DNA of 64,000 bases from Nageia nagi (Eukaryota > Pinophyta), in NCBI GenBank assembly GCA_050084985.1, contig JBITNC010000001.1:62124001-62188000 (forward strand), in the 5' to 3' direction. A model generated the notes under the pieces. The model worked only from the letters and a program-made list of their open reading frames with translations, was not told the origin of the DNA and searched no databases. The number at the start of each line of letters is the position of its first letter. The stretch's first letter is position 1. Of this stretch, positions 32,831 through 42,000 are shown piece by piece. Position numbers and translations under genes: made by a program.

Positions 32831-34099
32831 TCAGTTTGATTTGTATGAGGAAGAATATCCTTCCTCAATTAAATCCAAATCTGCTGTCCTCAACTGCTGA
32901 ATGAACTGTTCTTTATTCTTTGGCAGAATGTAAGGTCGAAGTCGATGCCCATTGACCAACATGGCTCTGTTAGACCCATTAATTGGCTAAAGTTGAACAG
33001 TTCCATTATTGAAGACCTGCAAAATATTGTAAGGTCCAAGCCACCTTGTCTGCAATTTTCCCATGAAATTTTGGTATTTGGAATCAAACAAGAGAGCCCA
33101 ATTCCCTGGTTTGAATTGTGTATTCCTTAAATTCTTATCATGCCATATCTTTCTTTGCTGCTGAATGATTTCAGTTTGATGTAAAGCTTCCCTCCTCTGC
33201 TCATCTAATGCACTCAACTGGAGCAATCTATCTCTCTGGGCCTTATTCAAATCAATCTCCACTTCTAAGGCTGTTCTAAGAGTTTGAATTTCAAACTCTA
33301 TTGGTAAGAGTGGTTTCTTCCCATATACTAATTCATAAGGTGAAAGTCCTGTTGTGGTCTTCCATGTTATATTATAAGCCCATACAGCTTCAGAGAGTCT
33401 ATTTGCCCAATCCTTCCTATGTGAAGCAACAGTTTTGGTTAAGATCCTTTCTAATTCTCTATTAGTAACCTCTACTTGACCACTGGTTTGTGGGTGATAT
33501 GGGGAAGCTTTCTTATGTGTAATCTGATAGTGATCAACAAAATGCTTTATTATGTGAGACATAAACTGAGGTCCTTGATCTGACACTAAAAATTTTGGAG
33601 TTCCAAACCTCTGCATAATGTTTGTGTACAGAAAATCTGCTACTTTATCTTCCCTTGCTTGCACAAGTGCACATACTTCTACCCATTTAGTAGTGTAATC
33701 TGTACAAACCAAAATATGCTTCTTACCTCGTGAGGGTGGACTAATTGGTCCCACAAAGTCTATTCCCCATTGTTCGAATGGTTCAATTACAACTTGAGGA
33801 TGAAGTGGCATTTGAGTGATCATAGTAGGCCTGCCCATTCGTTGACATTGATCACACTGATCCACATATTTCTTCACATCTTTATGCATAGATAACCAAT
33901 AGTATCCAGCATCTAATACCTTTTGAATTGTCCTCTTGACAGAATAATGTCCTCCTGATGGTTCATCATGACAAGCTCTGAGAACATCAAAGACTTCATC
34001 TATTCTAAGACATCTTCGAAGAATATGATCAGGACCACATTTAAACAACATTCCATTCACCCATTTATATAATGCACTTTCTTTTATCAGACCCTTTTT
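32831..34099 (-). pseudogene. Element II integrase, catalytic residues intact, bounded and interrupted by TAG stops
   Basis: The frame is continuous with RT/RNase H but starts after a TAG at 34,100-34,102. The open part 34,060-32,987 (357 residues from its first Met) has the zinc-binding H31, H38, C69, C72 (CHDEPSGGHYS; CDQC). The catalytic D101 (GIDFVGP), D161 (VSDQGPQF) and E197 (GQVEVTNREL) have the D-x59-D-x35-E spacing. The C-terminal domain contains FKPGNWALLFDSKY and GKLQTRWLGPYNI. A second TAG (32,987-32,989) precedes 51 more in-frame codons (PINGSNRAMLVNGHRLRPY) ending at a TGA (32,831-32,833); these are the normal end of such integrases. No chromodomain is seen, as expected for Athila. 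Confidence 0.9.
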
Positions 34100-36760
34100 C
34101 TATTTTGGAGAGTAATGTGGAGGAGTTTTACCTGTGACAATATAATTTGCTATATCTACAAACCAAGGAGATTGTACTGAGATAGCAAAAAGTTGTTCAT
34201 CTGGGAAAGAATCCTCCACAAGGTCATCAGTTCTATCCATATTTACTCTAGATAAGAAATCTGCCACTACATTAGCTTTACCAAGTTTATCAATAATTGT
34301 AACATTGAATTCTTGCAAAAGTAATAACCATCTGATTATTCTTCCACTTACTACTGGCTTGTTCATCAAATATTTGATTGCAGCATGGTCAGTGTGTACA
34401 AACACTTGATATCCAGTAATATAATGTCTGAACTTGTTTATGGCATATACTACTGCCAAAAATTCTTTTTCTGTGGTAGTGTAATTCCTTTCAGCTCCTA
34501 CCAAATTCTTGCTAATGTAGTAAATGGCATAATGAGACTTATCTTGTTCCTCTTGTCCCAAAACTGCTCCAATAGCATAATTGGAGGCATCAGTATGGAT
34601 GTGGAAAGGAAGGCTCCAATTTGGTCCTCGCAAAACTGGAGTTGTCATTAATTTATCTTTGATAGATTCAAAAGCTACTTCACAATCAGCTATCCATTCA
34701 AAATCTATGTCCTTATGTAGTAATGCAAAGAGAGGAGCTGCAATCTTACTGAAATTCTGGATAAATCTTCTGTAATACCCAGCATGTCCTAGAAAGCTTT
34801 TAACATCTGTCTGAGTTTCTGGAACTGGAAGTTGTTTAATGATCTCCACTTTCTTTGGATCCACTTGAATTCCTTGAGCTGATATATGGTGTCCCAATAC
34901 AATTCCCTCTTGTACCATCATAAAACATTTCTCAAAACTGAGGGATAAATTATGTTCTTCACATCTTACCAATACTTTTTCTAGATTTTTCAATGCTTCT
35001 TTAAATGTGTTGCCATAGACTGTGAAGTCATCCATATAAACCTCCACACATTCATTAGTTAAATCTGAAAATATGGCAAGAACAGCTCTTTGAAAAGTTG
35101 CAGGTGCATTACACAAACCAAAAGGCAGGACTTTATAGGCAAATGTTCCCCATGGACAAGTGAAAGTGGTTTTCTCTTGGTCTTCTATTGCAATCTTTAT
35201 CTGATTATAACCACTAAATCCATCTAGAAATGAAAAGTACTTCTTCCCAGCCAAATTATCCAATACCTGATCTATAAATGGTAAGGGGAAATGATCCCTA
35301 TGAGTGGCTTTGTTCAAGGTTCTATAGTCTACACAGACCCTCCACTTTCCATTTTTCTTTGGTACCAACACTAGAGGTGAAACCCATCTACTATCAGAAA
35401 TAGGATAGATAAAATCTACTTTCAACAATTTTTCTATTTCTGTTTTCACAATATCTTTAAGAGCTGGGTTTATTCTCCTAGGAGGTTGGTTTACAGGCCT
35501 TGAATCATCTGTATAAATATGATGAGTACAAATGTCAGGATGAATACCTTTCATGTCTGAGTAGTCCCAAGCAAATGCTCTTGTGTGAGCTTTCAGCATT
35601 TCAATTGTGTCTTCTTCTTCTTGAAAAGTTAACCAGCTACTAATGTTGAGTGTCTTTCCAAGCAAGATCTGAACTGATTTTATTCCTGGTGCAATGAAAC
35701 TGTTTTGATCCGAAAGTTGAACTAGCGAATTCAACGGACACTGATGTGGGAATAATGAATGAAATATTTTTGTTCTTTCTCTAAAGGCTTCACCTTTTGG
35801 TATAACATGGGTAAGTGGACATATGAATATTGACAAAAAGTGAGTTTGATCATTATTTGGTATGTTAAAGGCATCTTGAACACTTACCAATGATGAAGTT
35901 TGGTCTTCTTCTTTTAGCTCTCTTATTTGTTCACAATTTATTTCCTTTGGAATTTCTTCCAGTTCTTCCACATGTTCCTGAATTGCAATTGTGGCCAAGG
36001 CTGCAAATGTTTCAGCTCCATCAGGTTCAGGTTCATCAATCCATAATTGTCCTTGATACTCAAGAGCAGGTTGAGCAGGAGGGTACAAAGAGATAGTTTT
36101 CATATGATGTCCATCAGAAATTGTCATATCTCCAGATCTGCAATTGATAAATGCTGCTGCAGTTGCTAACCATGGTCTGCCTAAGATTATAGGATATCCA
36201 TTATTTCCTTTTGTCTTCAATACCAAAAAATCTGTTGGATATTCCCATGAATCAACAGTGATTTGCACATCATCAATTATTCCTTCTGGTGTAGCTGTAG
36301 ATTGATCTGCTAGTTGTAGAATTGTTGTTGTTGGACTGACTTCTGACAATGACAATTCCTCTGTCAAGTCTGTAGTTATAACATTAATTGCTGCTCCCAA
36401 GTCAATCAATACATTTGGAATTTTGGTTCCTTTAATATATACTGTGATGATTGGAGTGCCAGGATCTCCATACTTGGGATTGATTATTTTGCCAGATAGT
36501 AGTTCAGCTACCTTACCATCTACTTGAATGGTTTCTGGATATGTTTTCTTCTTTCTCCCTCCTTTTCTAATGCATAATTCTTTCACAAGTCTGTTTAATT
36601 CTGGAACTTCTTGAATTGCTTGTAACACTGGAATAGATATATTGAGCTTTTTTAATTCTCTAAGTAATTCAGACTCTTTTTCAATTGGTTTGATTACTAA
36701 CCTTTCAGGATATGGAATCTGTTCTTCCTTTTCTTTTGGACCTCTTTTTGGGCTGTACTT
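34100..36760 (-). CDS. pol: Element II protease-reverse transcriptase-RNase H
   Basis: Open without frameshift from 36,760 to the TAG at 34,100-34,102; no ATG start is needed inside a Gag-Pol reading. Numbering from 36,628: the protease catalytic loop is at 72-83 (NVLIDLGAAINV, Leu between Asp and Gly) and IILGRPWL at 147-154. RT blocks are LVPKKNGKWRVCVDYRTLNK (421-440), DGFSGYNQIK (469-478), LPFGLCNAPATFQR and the active site YMDD at 531-534. RNase H has D680 (HTDAS), E721 (TTTEKEFLAVV) and D747 (HTDHAAIKYL). All catalytic residues are present. The lineage is Athila-like. It makes the cDNA of the element. The end stop lies in a position normally read through into integrase. Confidence 0.92.
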   Translation of the reverse strand, partial: KYSPKRGPKEKEEQIPYPERLVIKPIEKESELLRELKKLNISIPVLQAIQEVPELNRLVKELCIRKGGRKKKTYPETIQVDGKVAELLSGKIINPKYGDPGTPIITVYIKGTKIPNVLIDLGAAINVITTDLTEELSLSEVSPTTTILQLADQSTATPEGIIDDVQITVDSWEYPTDFLVLKTKGNNGYPIILGRPWLATAAAFINCRSGDMTISDGHHMKTISLYPPAQPALEYQGQLWIDEPEPDGAETFAALATIAIQEHVEELEEIPKEINCEQIRELKEEDQTSSLVSVQDAFNIPNNDQTHFLSIFICPLTHVIPKGEAFRERTKIFHSLFPHQCPLNSLVQLSDQNSFIAPGIKSVQILLGKTLNISSWLTFQEEEDTIEMLKAHTRAFAWDYSDMKGIHPDICTHHIYTDDSRPVNQPPRRINPALKDIVKTEIEKLLKVDFIYPISDSRWVSPLVLVPKKNGKWRVCVDYRTLNKATHRDHFPLPFIDQVLDNLAGKKYFSFLDGFSGYNQIKIAIEDQEKTTFTCPWGTFAYKVLPFGLCNAPATFQRAVLAIFSDLTNECVEVYMDDFTVYGNTFKEALKNLEKVLVRCEEHNLSLSFEKCFMMVQEGIVLGHHISAQGIQVDPKKVEIIKQLPVPETQTDVKSFLGHAGYYRRFIQNFSKIAAPLFALLHKDIDFEWIADCEVAFESIKDKLMTTPVLRGPNWSLPFHIHTDASNYAIGAVLGQEEQDKSHYAIYYISKNLVGAERNYTTTEKEFLAVVYAINKFRHYITGYQVFVHTDHAAIKYLMNKPVVSGRIIRWLLLLQEFNVTIIDKLGKANVVADFLSRVNMDRTDDLVEDSFPDEQLFAISVQSPWFVDIANYIVTGKTPPHYSPK

Positions 36761-37437
36761 TCAATAGTGTGATCAGATTCTTCATTATTTATTTCTGTGA
36801 CTACCGGAGGATTCAAATCTGTTATTTTTACTGTTCTGTTATCTTCCTCCCAGATCTTAATTGGATCTCGTCACATTGTATAGCATTAATTGAGGAGTAT
36901 CATTCTGATCAATGTGATAGGCGACTTGCCTATTGTTGGGATTTGGAACAGGTTGAGCTGGTAATGCAGGCTGTTTGACTGTATTTGGCTTTGACTTGTC
37001 TGAGCTGGCCCTGGTAATAATACTTGTTGTTGTTGAGTGTTCTGATTCCATTTCCTTTGCTGATTTCCCTGGTTCCAGCCAAATTGACCTCCTTGATTCC
37101 AATTTGGCTGCATTCCTTGATTCCAATTGGACTGATTCCAACTAGAGTGATTATTCCATGGTCCTCCCCACTGGTGATTTTGACTGGATTGTGTCCAATC
37201 CTGATTTAACATCCATGGAGGATATGGCATCATATTAGGTGGATACTGCATATTCCACCAAGATTGTAAATAAGGCCTTGTTGAGCCTTGCACATTGTTG
37301 TTTCCTCTTGGTGCTACATAGCTTGCATCTCCTGTCATACTTGCTAATGACATTTGGGCTACTGTTAAACATTCACAGTCATCTGTCTTATGATTTTTCT
37401 GACATAATCCACATATTTCTTTTTGTTGAGAGGACAT
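36761..37437 (-). pseudogene. gag: Element II nucleocapsid and gag-pol linker, in several frames
   Basis: The frame 37,437-36,886 has a zinc knuckle CGLCQKNHKTDDC (C-x2-C-x3-H-x4-C), then an Asn/Trp/Gln/Gly-rich stretch (WNQSNWNQGMQPNWNQGG). The reading moves to another frame near 36,970 (QPALPAQPVPNPNNRQVAY), again near 36,868 (IKIWEEDNRTVKITDLNPP) and again near 36,750 before the protease frame. The Gln/Asn/Trp-rich tail is typical of Athila-type nucleocapsid tails. Frameshifts and one TAA make it nonfunctional. Confidence 0.8.
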
Positions 37438-38388
37438 TCATGAAGTGCATGCTTCTTTCTACACCTAGGACAATAGACAGCTAATGGTTCTTGTGAGTCT
37501 TGTGGATCTTTTGCTTTAGCTGCCCTAGTGGTTCCTCCTTTTAATTGGTTCAATTCCACCAAGATGTCGGTTTTGAAATTGGCCAATTCTTCAATGAGTT
37601 CACTAACAGCACTATCCTTAGTGTGAAGTTTCGTTTTGCGAGTAGGAGCTCTAGTCCTTGAGTAATTTGTGCACAGCTCAATGATTTCATCCAAATCTAA
37701 TGTATAAATATTTCCTCTTCCCATTAGATTCAAAACATCAAGGGATGATTCTAAAAATCCTCGCAGAAATATTGTCTTCACAAAATCAGGATCAAAGTTA
37801 GTTCCTACCCGTTTTTGCACAAAAAGGAACCGATCCAAATAATCCTCCAAGCTTTCTGATTCTTCTTGCTTGATTCTGAATAGTTCATCTTTCCTGTCCT
37901 TGACTCTGCAATACTCTTGATATTTTTCCAGAAATAATCTTTCCATTTCTGCCCAAGTGGTGATAGAATCTGGCGGAAGTCCCATGAACCATCTCATTGC
38001 ATTATCCTTCAAGGTAGAAGGAAAGAGTTTCAACTTCTGATTATCCAATTCATAATCATATGTTTTACATATGATTTTAAATTCAAATAAGAACTGAATC
38101 AGGATCCTCATTTGGAAAGCCTCTAAAGTTGGGTAACACTGATGGTGAGATATTCTTCATTGGGGCATCAACTCCTGGAGTAAGTAGGATGGGAAAAGAG
38201 AAGGTTCTATTTGGATTTTGTGGATTTGCTCCTCCTCCACCACTACCTCCAGTAGCATTAGTACTACCCGTACCTCCTGACATATTATATAATGGATTAA
38301 CAAAAGTTGCAAAAGTTCCAAAAGGTCTTTTTGCTTCTTCCCTTTCAGCTTCAAAATCTGTTTCACTTGAAGGAATCTGGATGTGCAA
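37365..38388 (-). pseudogene. gag: Element II capsid (Retrotrans_gag) with a frameshift near 38,098
   Basis: The first part (38,388-38,083) ends PSVLPNFRGFPNEDPDSVLI. The second part (38,111-37,365) continues the standard gag reading in another frame (FLFEFKIICKTYDYE, LFPSTLKDNAMRWFMGLP, ITTWAEMERLFLEKYQ, ESLEDYLDRFLFVQKR). It ends with a first zinc knuckle CPRCRKKHALHEC, then shifts frame again near 37,410 in an A5 run. The overlap and the shared domain show a one-base indel. A Gly/Asn-rich low-complexity piece (GSGGGGANPQNP) sits upstream of the capsid. Confidence 0.85.
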
Positions 38389-38726
38389 TGGTGAAGAAAT
38401 TTCAGAAAATCTTACAGGTTCCTTTTCTGAAACATTAATTTTGTAGATTGTTCAAGAGATTTTTCTTTAGTTAATTCTTCTTCAAGATGCCTAGGATCTT
38501 GTCCCTCTGATGACTATGATTGTGAATTTTCTTCAGTTTCAGCTAATAAAGATTGCTCGACAACACCAGGACTTTCGTCAACAATTTCAGCTTGCTGTGA
38601 TGAGGTAGCTCTTCCTAAACCAACAGGTCTTCTTTGGGGGGGTCTTACTGGAGTGTGATTTTTACCTCTACTATTCCTACCTCTACTACTAATAAATCTC
38701 CCCCTCTCGTCTCTAGCTCTATTCAT
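38389..38726 (-). pseudogene. gag: Element II gag N-terminus, interrupted by TAG and a frameshift
   Basis: It starts MNRARDERGRFISSRGRN (38,726), an Arg-rich N-terminus 194 bp after the PBS. An in-frame TAG lies at 38,514-38,516. The same frame goes on (GQDPRHLEEELTKEKSLEQ) until about 38,430, where the reading moves to the frame of 38,388-38,083 (SEKEPVRFSEISSPLHIQI). It has no known fold. It would be the first part of Gag. Confidence 0.72.
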
Positions 38727-38920
38727 TCATTCTAAATAATCAACTTTGAAATCAAATCTAAACAAGTACAAAATAGTTTGACTGAAGAACTCTTGTATGG
38801 CTGCTACTCAAGACCACTCAAAGATCCCCTTTGAGGAAACATGGCTGCACATAATTTCTAATATGGTACTGGTAGGAGTCCTACTACAAGAATTGTTGTC
38901 ACCAGTCCTAACTAACACCT

Positions 38921-38938
38921 TCCCCGACAACGGCACCA
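38921..38938 (-). other. Primer-binding site of element II
   Basis: The minus strand reads TGGTGCCGTTGTCGGGGA, four bases after the 5' LTR end. It closely resembles the TGGCGCCGTTGCCGGGGA site of plant Athila-type elements (tRNA-Asp type). Confidence 0.85.
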
Positions 38939-39359
38939 AAAATGATGAGGCGTCAATTCATCATTTAATTTTGTCAATCCTGAGTTGGTGTACAAGGCTA
39001 TATGCAGTTGAGGACTCTGTTTTATCCCTTGTTCTACTTGGAAAATTCAAATTTCAATCATACAATAATGCTAAATTCAGACTTGCAGGACTTAAAGTGG
39101 AAAGATAAAGTTGCATTAAACTGAAGGAAATGGAGAAAACACACACACTAAACTGCTATTGAATACTTTGCAGAAAACTGGAAATTGACATGAAACAAAT
39201 AAGAGATCTCTACCAGTAGGAGTGGGCCCCCTCTTCCCAGTAGAGACTCACAATTAAACACAGTGTTAAAGAATTGTCACACCTTTTTATTGCTTTTCCC
39301 AAACGTACTGGTATATTCTGATTACAAAAAGCTAGTCCCTCACTTTCTGTCACTAAGTC

Positions 39360-39369
39360 TCTATTTATA
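39360..39369 (-). promoter_or_regulatory. TATA box of the element II 5' LTR
   Basis: TATAAATAGA on the minus strand, conserved in both LTRs. The minisatellite (39,762-40,215) lies upstream and the leader/gag downstream, so this is the likely promoter of the genomic RNA. Confidence 0.65.
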
Positions 39370-39761
39370 GGCTTATTAATGCTTTTTAACTAATCCTTCT
39401 AAATATATACTATTTGACCTATTCATTTGGGTCATACAATCCTTCTTATCCTACGCTGTCTGCTGATATTCTGGAGATAATTCTGTAAAGATTAAGTCTA
39501 AAATAGAATTAGTTACTTTGTCCTTAAGACTAGTTCCTAATCGGAATAAGTCTACTTGACTTCTTCTTTGGCTCCCCTAGTTTCTCTAACTGATCCACGT
39601 TCTTCTCTGTCTTCAATGTAGCTGTCATCTTAGCTCCGTGCGTTTGATTCTTCTATATTTCTGGAACTATAACTCGGAGCCTTTCTGGCGCTATATTTCA
39701 GGAATCTTTCTGGAGCTATATTTCAGGAGCCTTTAAATGATTTCTGGAGCCAGACTTGAGT

Positions 39762-40215
39762 CGCTTTCTGGTGCTTAGACTGAAGTCATTTTCTGGTGCT
39801 TACTTAAGTTGATTTCTGGAGCCTGACTTGAGTCGCTTTCTGGTGCTTAGACTGAAGTCACTTTCTGGTGCTTAGACTGAAGTCGCTTTCTAGTGCTTAG
39901 ACTGAAGTCACTTTCTGGTGCTTAGACTGAAGTCACTTTCTGGTGCTAACTTAAGTTGATTTCTGGAGCCAGACTTGAGTCGCTTTCTGGTGCTTAGACT
40001 CAAGTCACTTTCTGGTGCTTACTTAAGTTGATTTCTGGAGCCTGACTTGAGTCGCTTTCTGGTGCTTAGACTGAAGTCATTTTCTGGTGCTTACTTAAGT
40101 TGATTTCTGGAGCCTGACTTGAGTCGCTTTCTGGTGCTTAGACTGAAGTCATTTTCTGGTGCTTACTTAAGTTGATTTCTGGAGCCTGACTTGAGTCACT
40201 TTCTGGTGCTTTCCA
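39762..40215 (-). repeat. U3 minisatellite of the right LTR
   Basis: Same array as 28,733-29,185, unit for unit. Several units have GTCAC where the left LTR has GTCGC, that is, CG changed to CA. Confidence 0.85.
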
Positions 40216-40500
40216 TTAGACTTCTCTGGAACTAGAAACTTAATACTTACAAACCATCATTCTTATGAGAAGTCAGAATATATGCTCAGCAAACATTATT
40301 CAATCATAAACAACATTTTTTTTTTATGCATCAAAATTACAAATAACATTAATAAATGAAAGATCAAACAACTATGCATTCAACATTAAATTAGACAGTT
40401 TATAATAATTGGTAATATCATTCAAGTCATATTAGTGTTCCAAATGTCCTTAACATATCAAATAAATGCATCAAAAATGAGACCACTTTGAGTCTCATCA

Positions 40501-40505
40501 CCTGC
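40501..40505. repeat. Right TSD of element II (CCTGC)
   Basis: Matches 27,909-27,913. Confidence 0.92.
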
Positions 40506-42000
40506 ACCAACTTTTGTAGTTAATATTTTTATCTCAATGATGCCCATGCTATATTTTCACTTTGTATGGGTGTTACTATCATGCATTTTATAAAACCATC
40601 TTCTACAACTCTTACAATAAGTAACACAAATTTCTTATTAATGTTAATCAACCTTTTTACCTAACTGATTGTCACCAAAGATATTCTCTTTGTAGTATGA
40701 AAATAATGAACATTATATGAATTTCCATATTTAATTAGTCTAAATTGATTCATTCTTCAATAATAAATGGTTTCTTTATCCCACATATAGGGATTACCAA
40801 AAACTACACCATAAATGTTAAGAGGTACCACATACAAAATATCTTCATATATAAAATTAGAGGAAATAGTAAAATTCAACTTACATTATTTTGTGTTTTG
40901 TAACTTGGCATCATTGTGAACATAACCCAATGGGTATGAATGAGGATACTTATCTATCTTCAATCTCAACTTATGAACTAAACTTTCAATAATTTGATTT
41001 TCTTGAGAACCAAGATCTATAAGAGAATCAATCTTTTCCCCCTTGATTTGTTTCTTCACATGGAATAATGATATCCTCTTCTCCTTAATATGTTTACCAT
41101 TTCTAACTTCATGGACTATTGGATATTTAAGGTTTTTATCAGAACCTCCAAAATCCTTGATATCCTCACTCTCAGTGACCATTGCATTCTTTTTATTTGG
41201 ATTCTTCTTCTTATATGGGTACAACTTAGGATGAAGTTTCCAACACTTATAATCAACATGTCTATCTTTGTCAAAATGTGAAAAATATCTTGTATTACCT
41301 TCCTTCTTTGAAGTATTCATTATTTTCTTCTCTTTTTTCTTTCCTTTAGTTTTCTCTTGAGATTTACTACCTTCTTAGTTGCCCTTATTATTCAAATTCT
41401 TATTGAAGTTATCAAAATATTGTTTATGTCTCCTTGCATCTTCTTCCAAATATTGAGCTTGCACACAAACTTGGTCAAAATTAGTAATATTAGACAACAT
41501 AAACAACTTTTGTAAATGATTATGCAAGCCTCTAATGTACTTCATCAAAATTTAAGGATCCTTAAGAGAAATTACTAGTAAATTTGCTTGCCTCCTAAAT
41601 TTATTGGTGTATTCTTGGATTGATTATCCTATTTATTGGTAAAGAAATTACTATTTTATGACTTACTTATTTTGATTAAATAAAGGATAGAATTGATATT
41701 TCAAAATACTCATTGTTAGCTACCTTACCTCTTTCAATTATGAATGATATTGTAATTATTTTTGGTAGTGTCTATTTTAAGCTACATGATGACACATACC
41801 CAAAGATCATTCATTTGCATGCCTCAATAATGAATGCTTCAATTGGATTTACCTATTTTTATCTTCCTTGATGTCTACCATTCTTACTTCAAAATTGAAA
41901 ACCTTAACAAATGGACACCAAGTATATAGGGATTTGATATCCATGTTTCTTAATGTATTTAGTCTAATTACCTCTCTATCCAGTCCCCTTTCCATACCTA
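40506..42000 (-). pseudogene. Element H2: gag C-terminus and protease of a minus-strand Ty3/gypsy element
   Basis: The minus-strand ORF 41,320-40,886 reads HVDYKCWKLHPKL, a gag zinc-knuckle remnant that has lost its first cysteines. After a linker comes DSLIDLGSQENQIIESLV, the retropepsin DxGS-type loop with Leu in the middle. Upstream, the same strand gives VCVQAQYLEEDARRHKQY and FILRRQANLLV (41,400-41,600), gag sequence with several stops. Downstream readings continue to the element II boundary, and RT resumes at 27,908. This KCWKLHP-type gag-PR differs from the Tat elements in the window. The element is older than element II. Confidence 0.7.

Larger units (their letters stand above)
27914..40500 (-). 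mobile_element. Element II: near-complete Athila-like Ty3/gypsy retrotransposon (12,587 bp)
   Basis: Two almost identical LTRs (27,914-29,470 and 38,943-40,500) have 7-bp inverted termini TGATGAG...CTCATCA and a 5-bp TSD. On the minus strand the order is 5' LTR (right), PBS, gag, PR-RT-RNase H, INT, ORF-X, PPT, 3' LTR (left). RT blocks (EGIVLGHHIS, FGLCNAPATFQRA) and a large ORF after pol place it with the Athila lineage. The LTRs differ by about 1% by eye, so it is the youngest full element here. gag-pol is nevertheless broken by three TAG stops and several frameshifts, so autonomous activity of this copy is unlikely. It interrupts the older element H2 between PR and RT. Confidence 0.93.
38943..40500 (-). 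repeat. 5' LTR of element II (1,558 bp)
   Basis: Same termini as the left LTR and collinear with it. It is followed on the minus strand by the PBS and bordered on the right by the TSD CCTGC. Confidence 0.92.

Noticed and set aside
34100-34102. Treating pol as two separate genes, RT and INT
   Set aside because: Both parts lie in one frame with a single TAG between, and integrase sequence upstream of its first Met is protein-like, so it is one interrupted pol.
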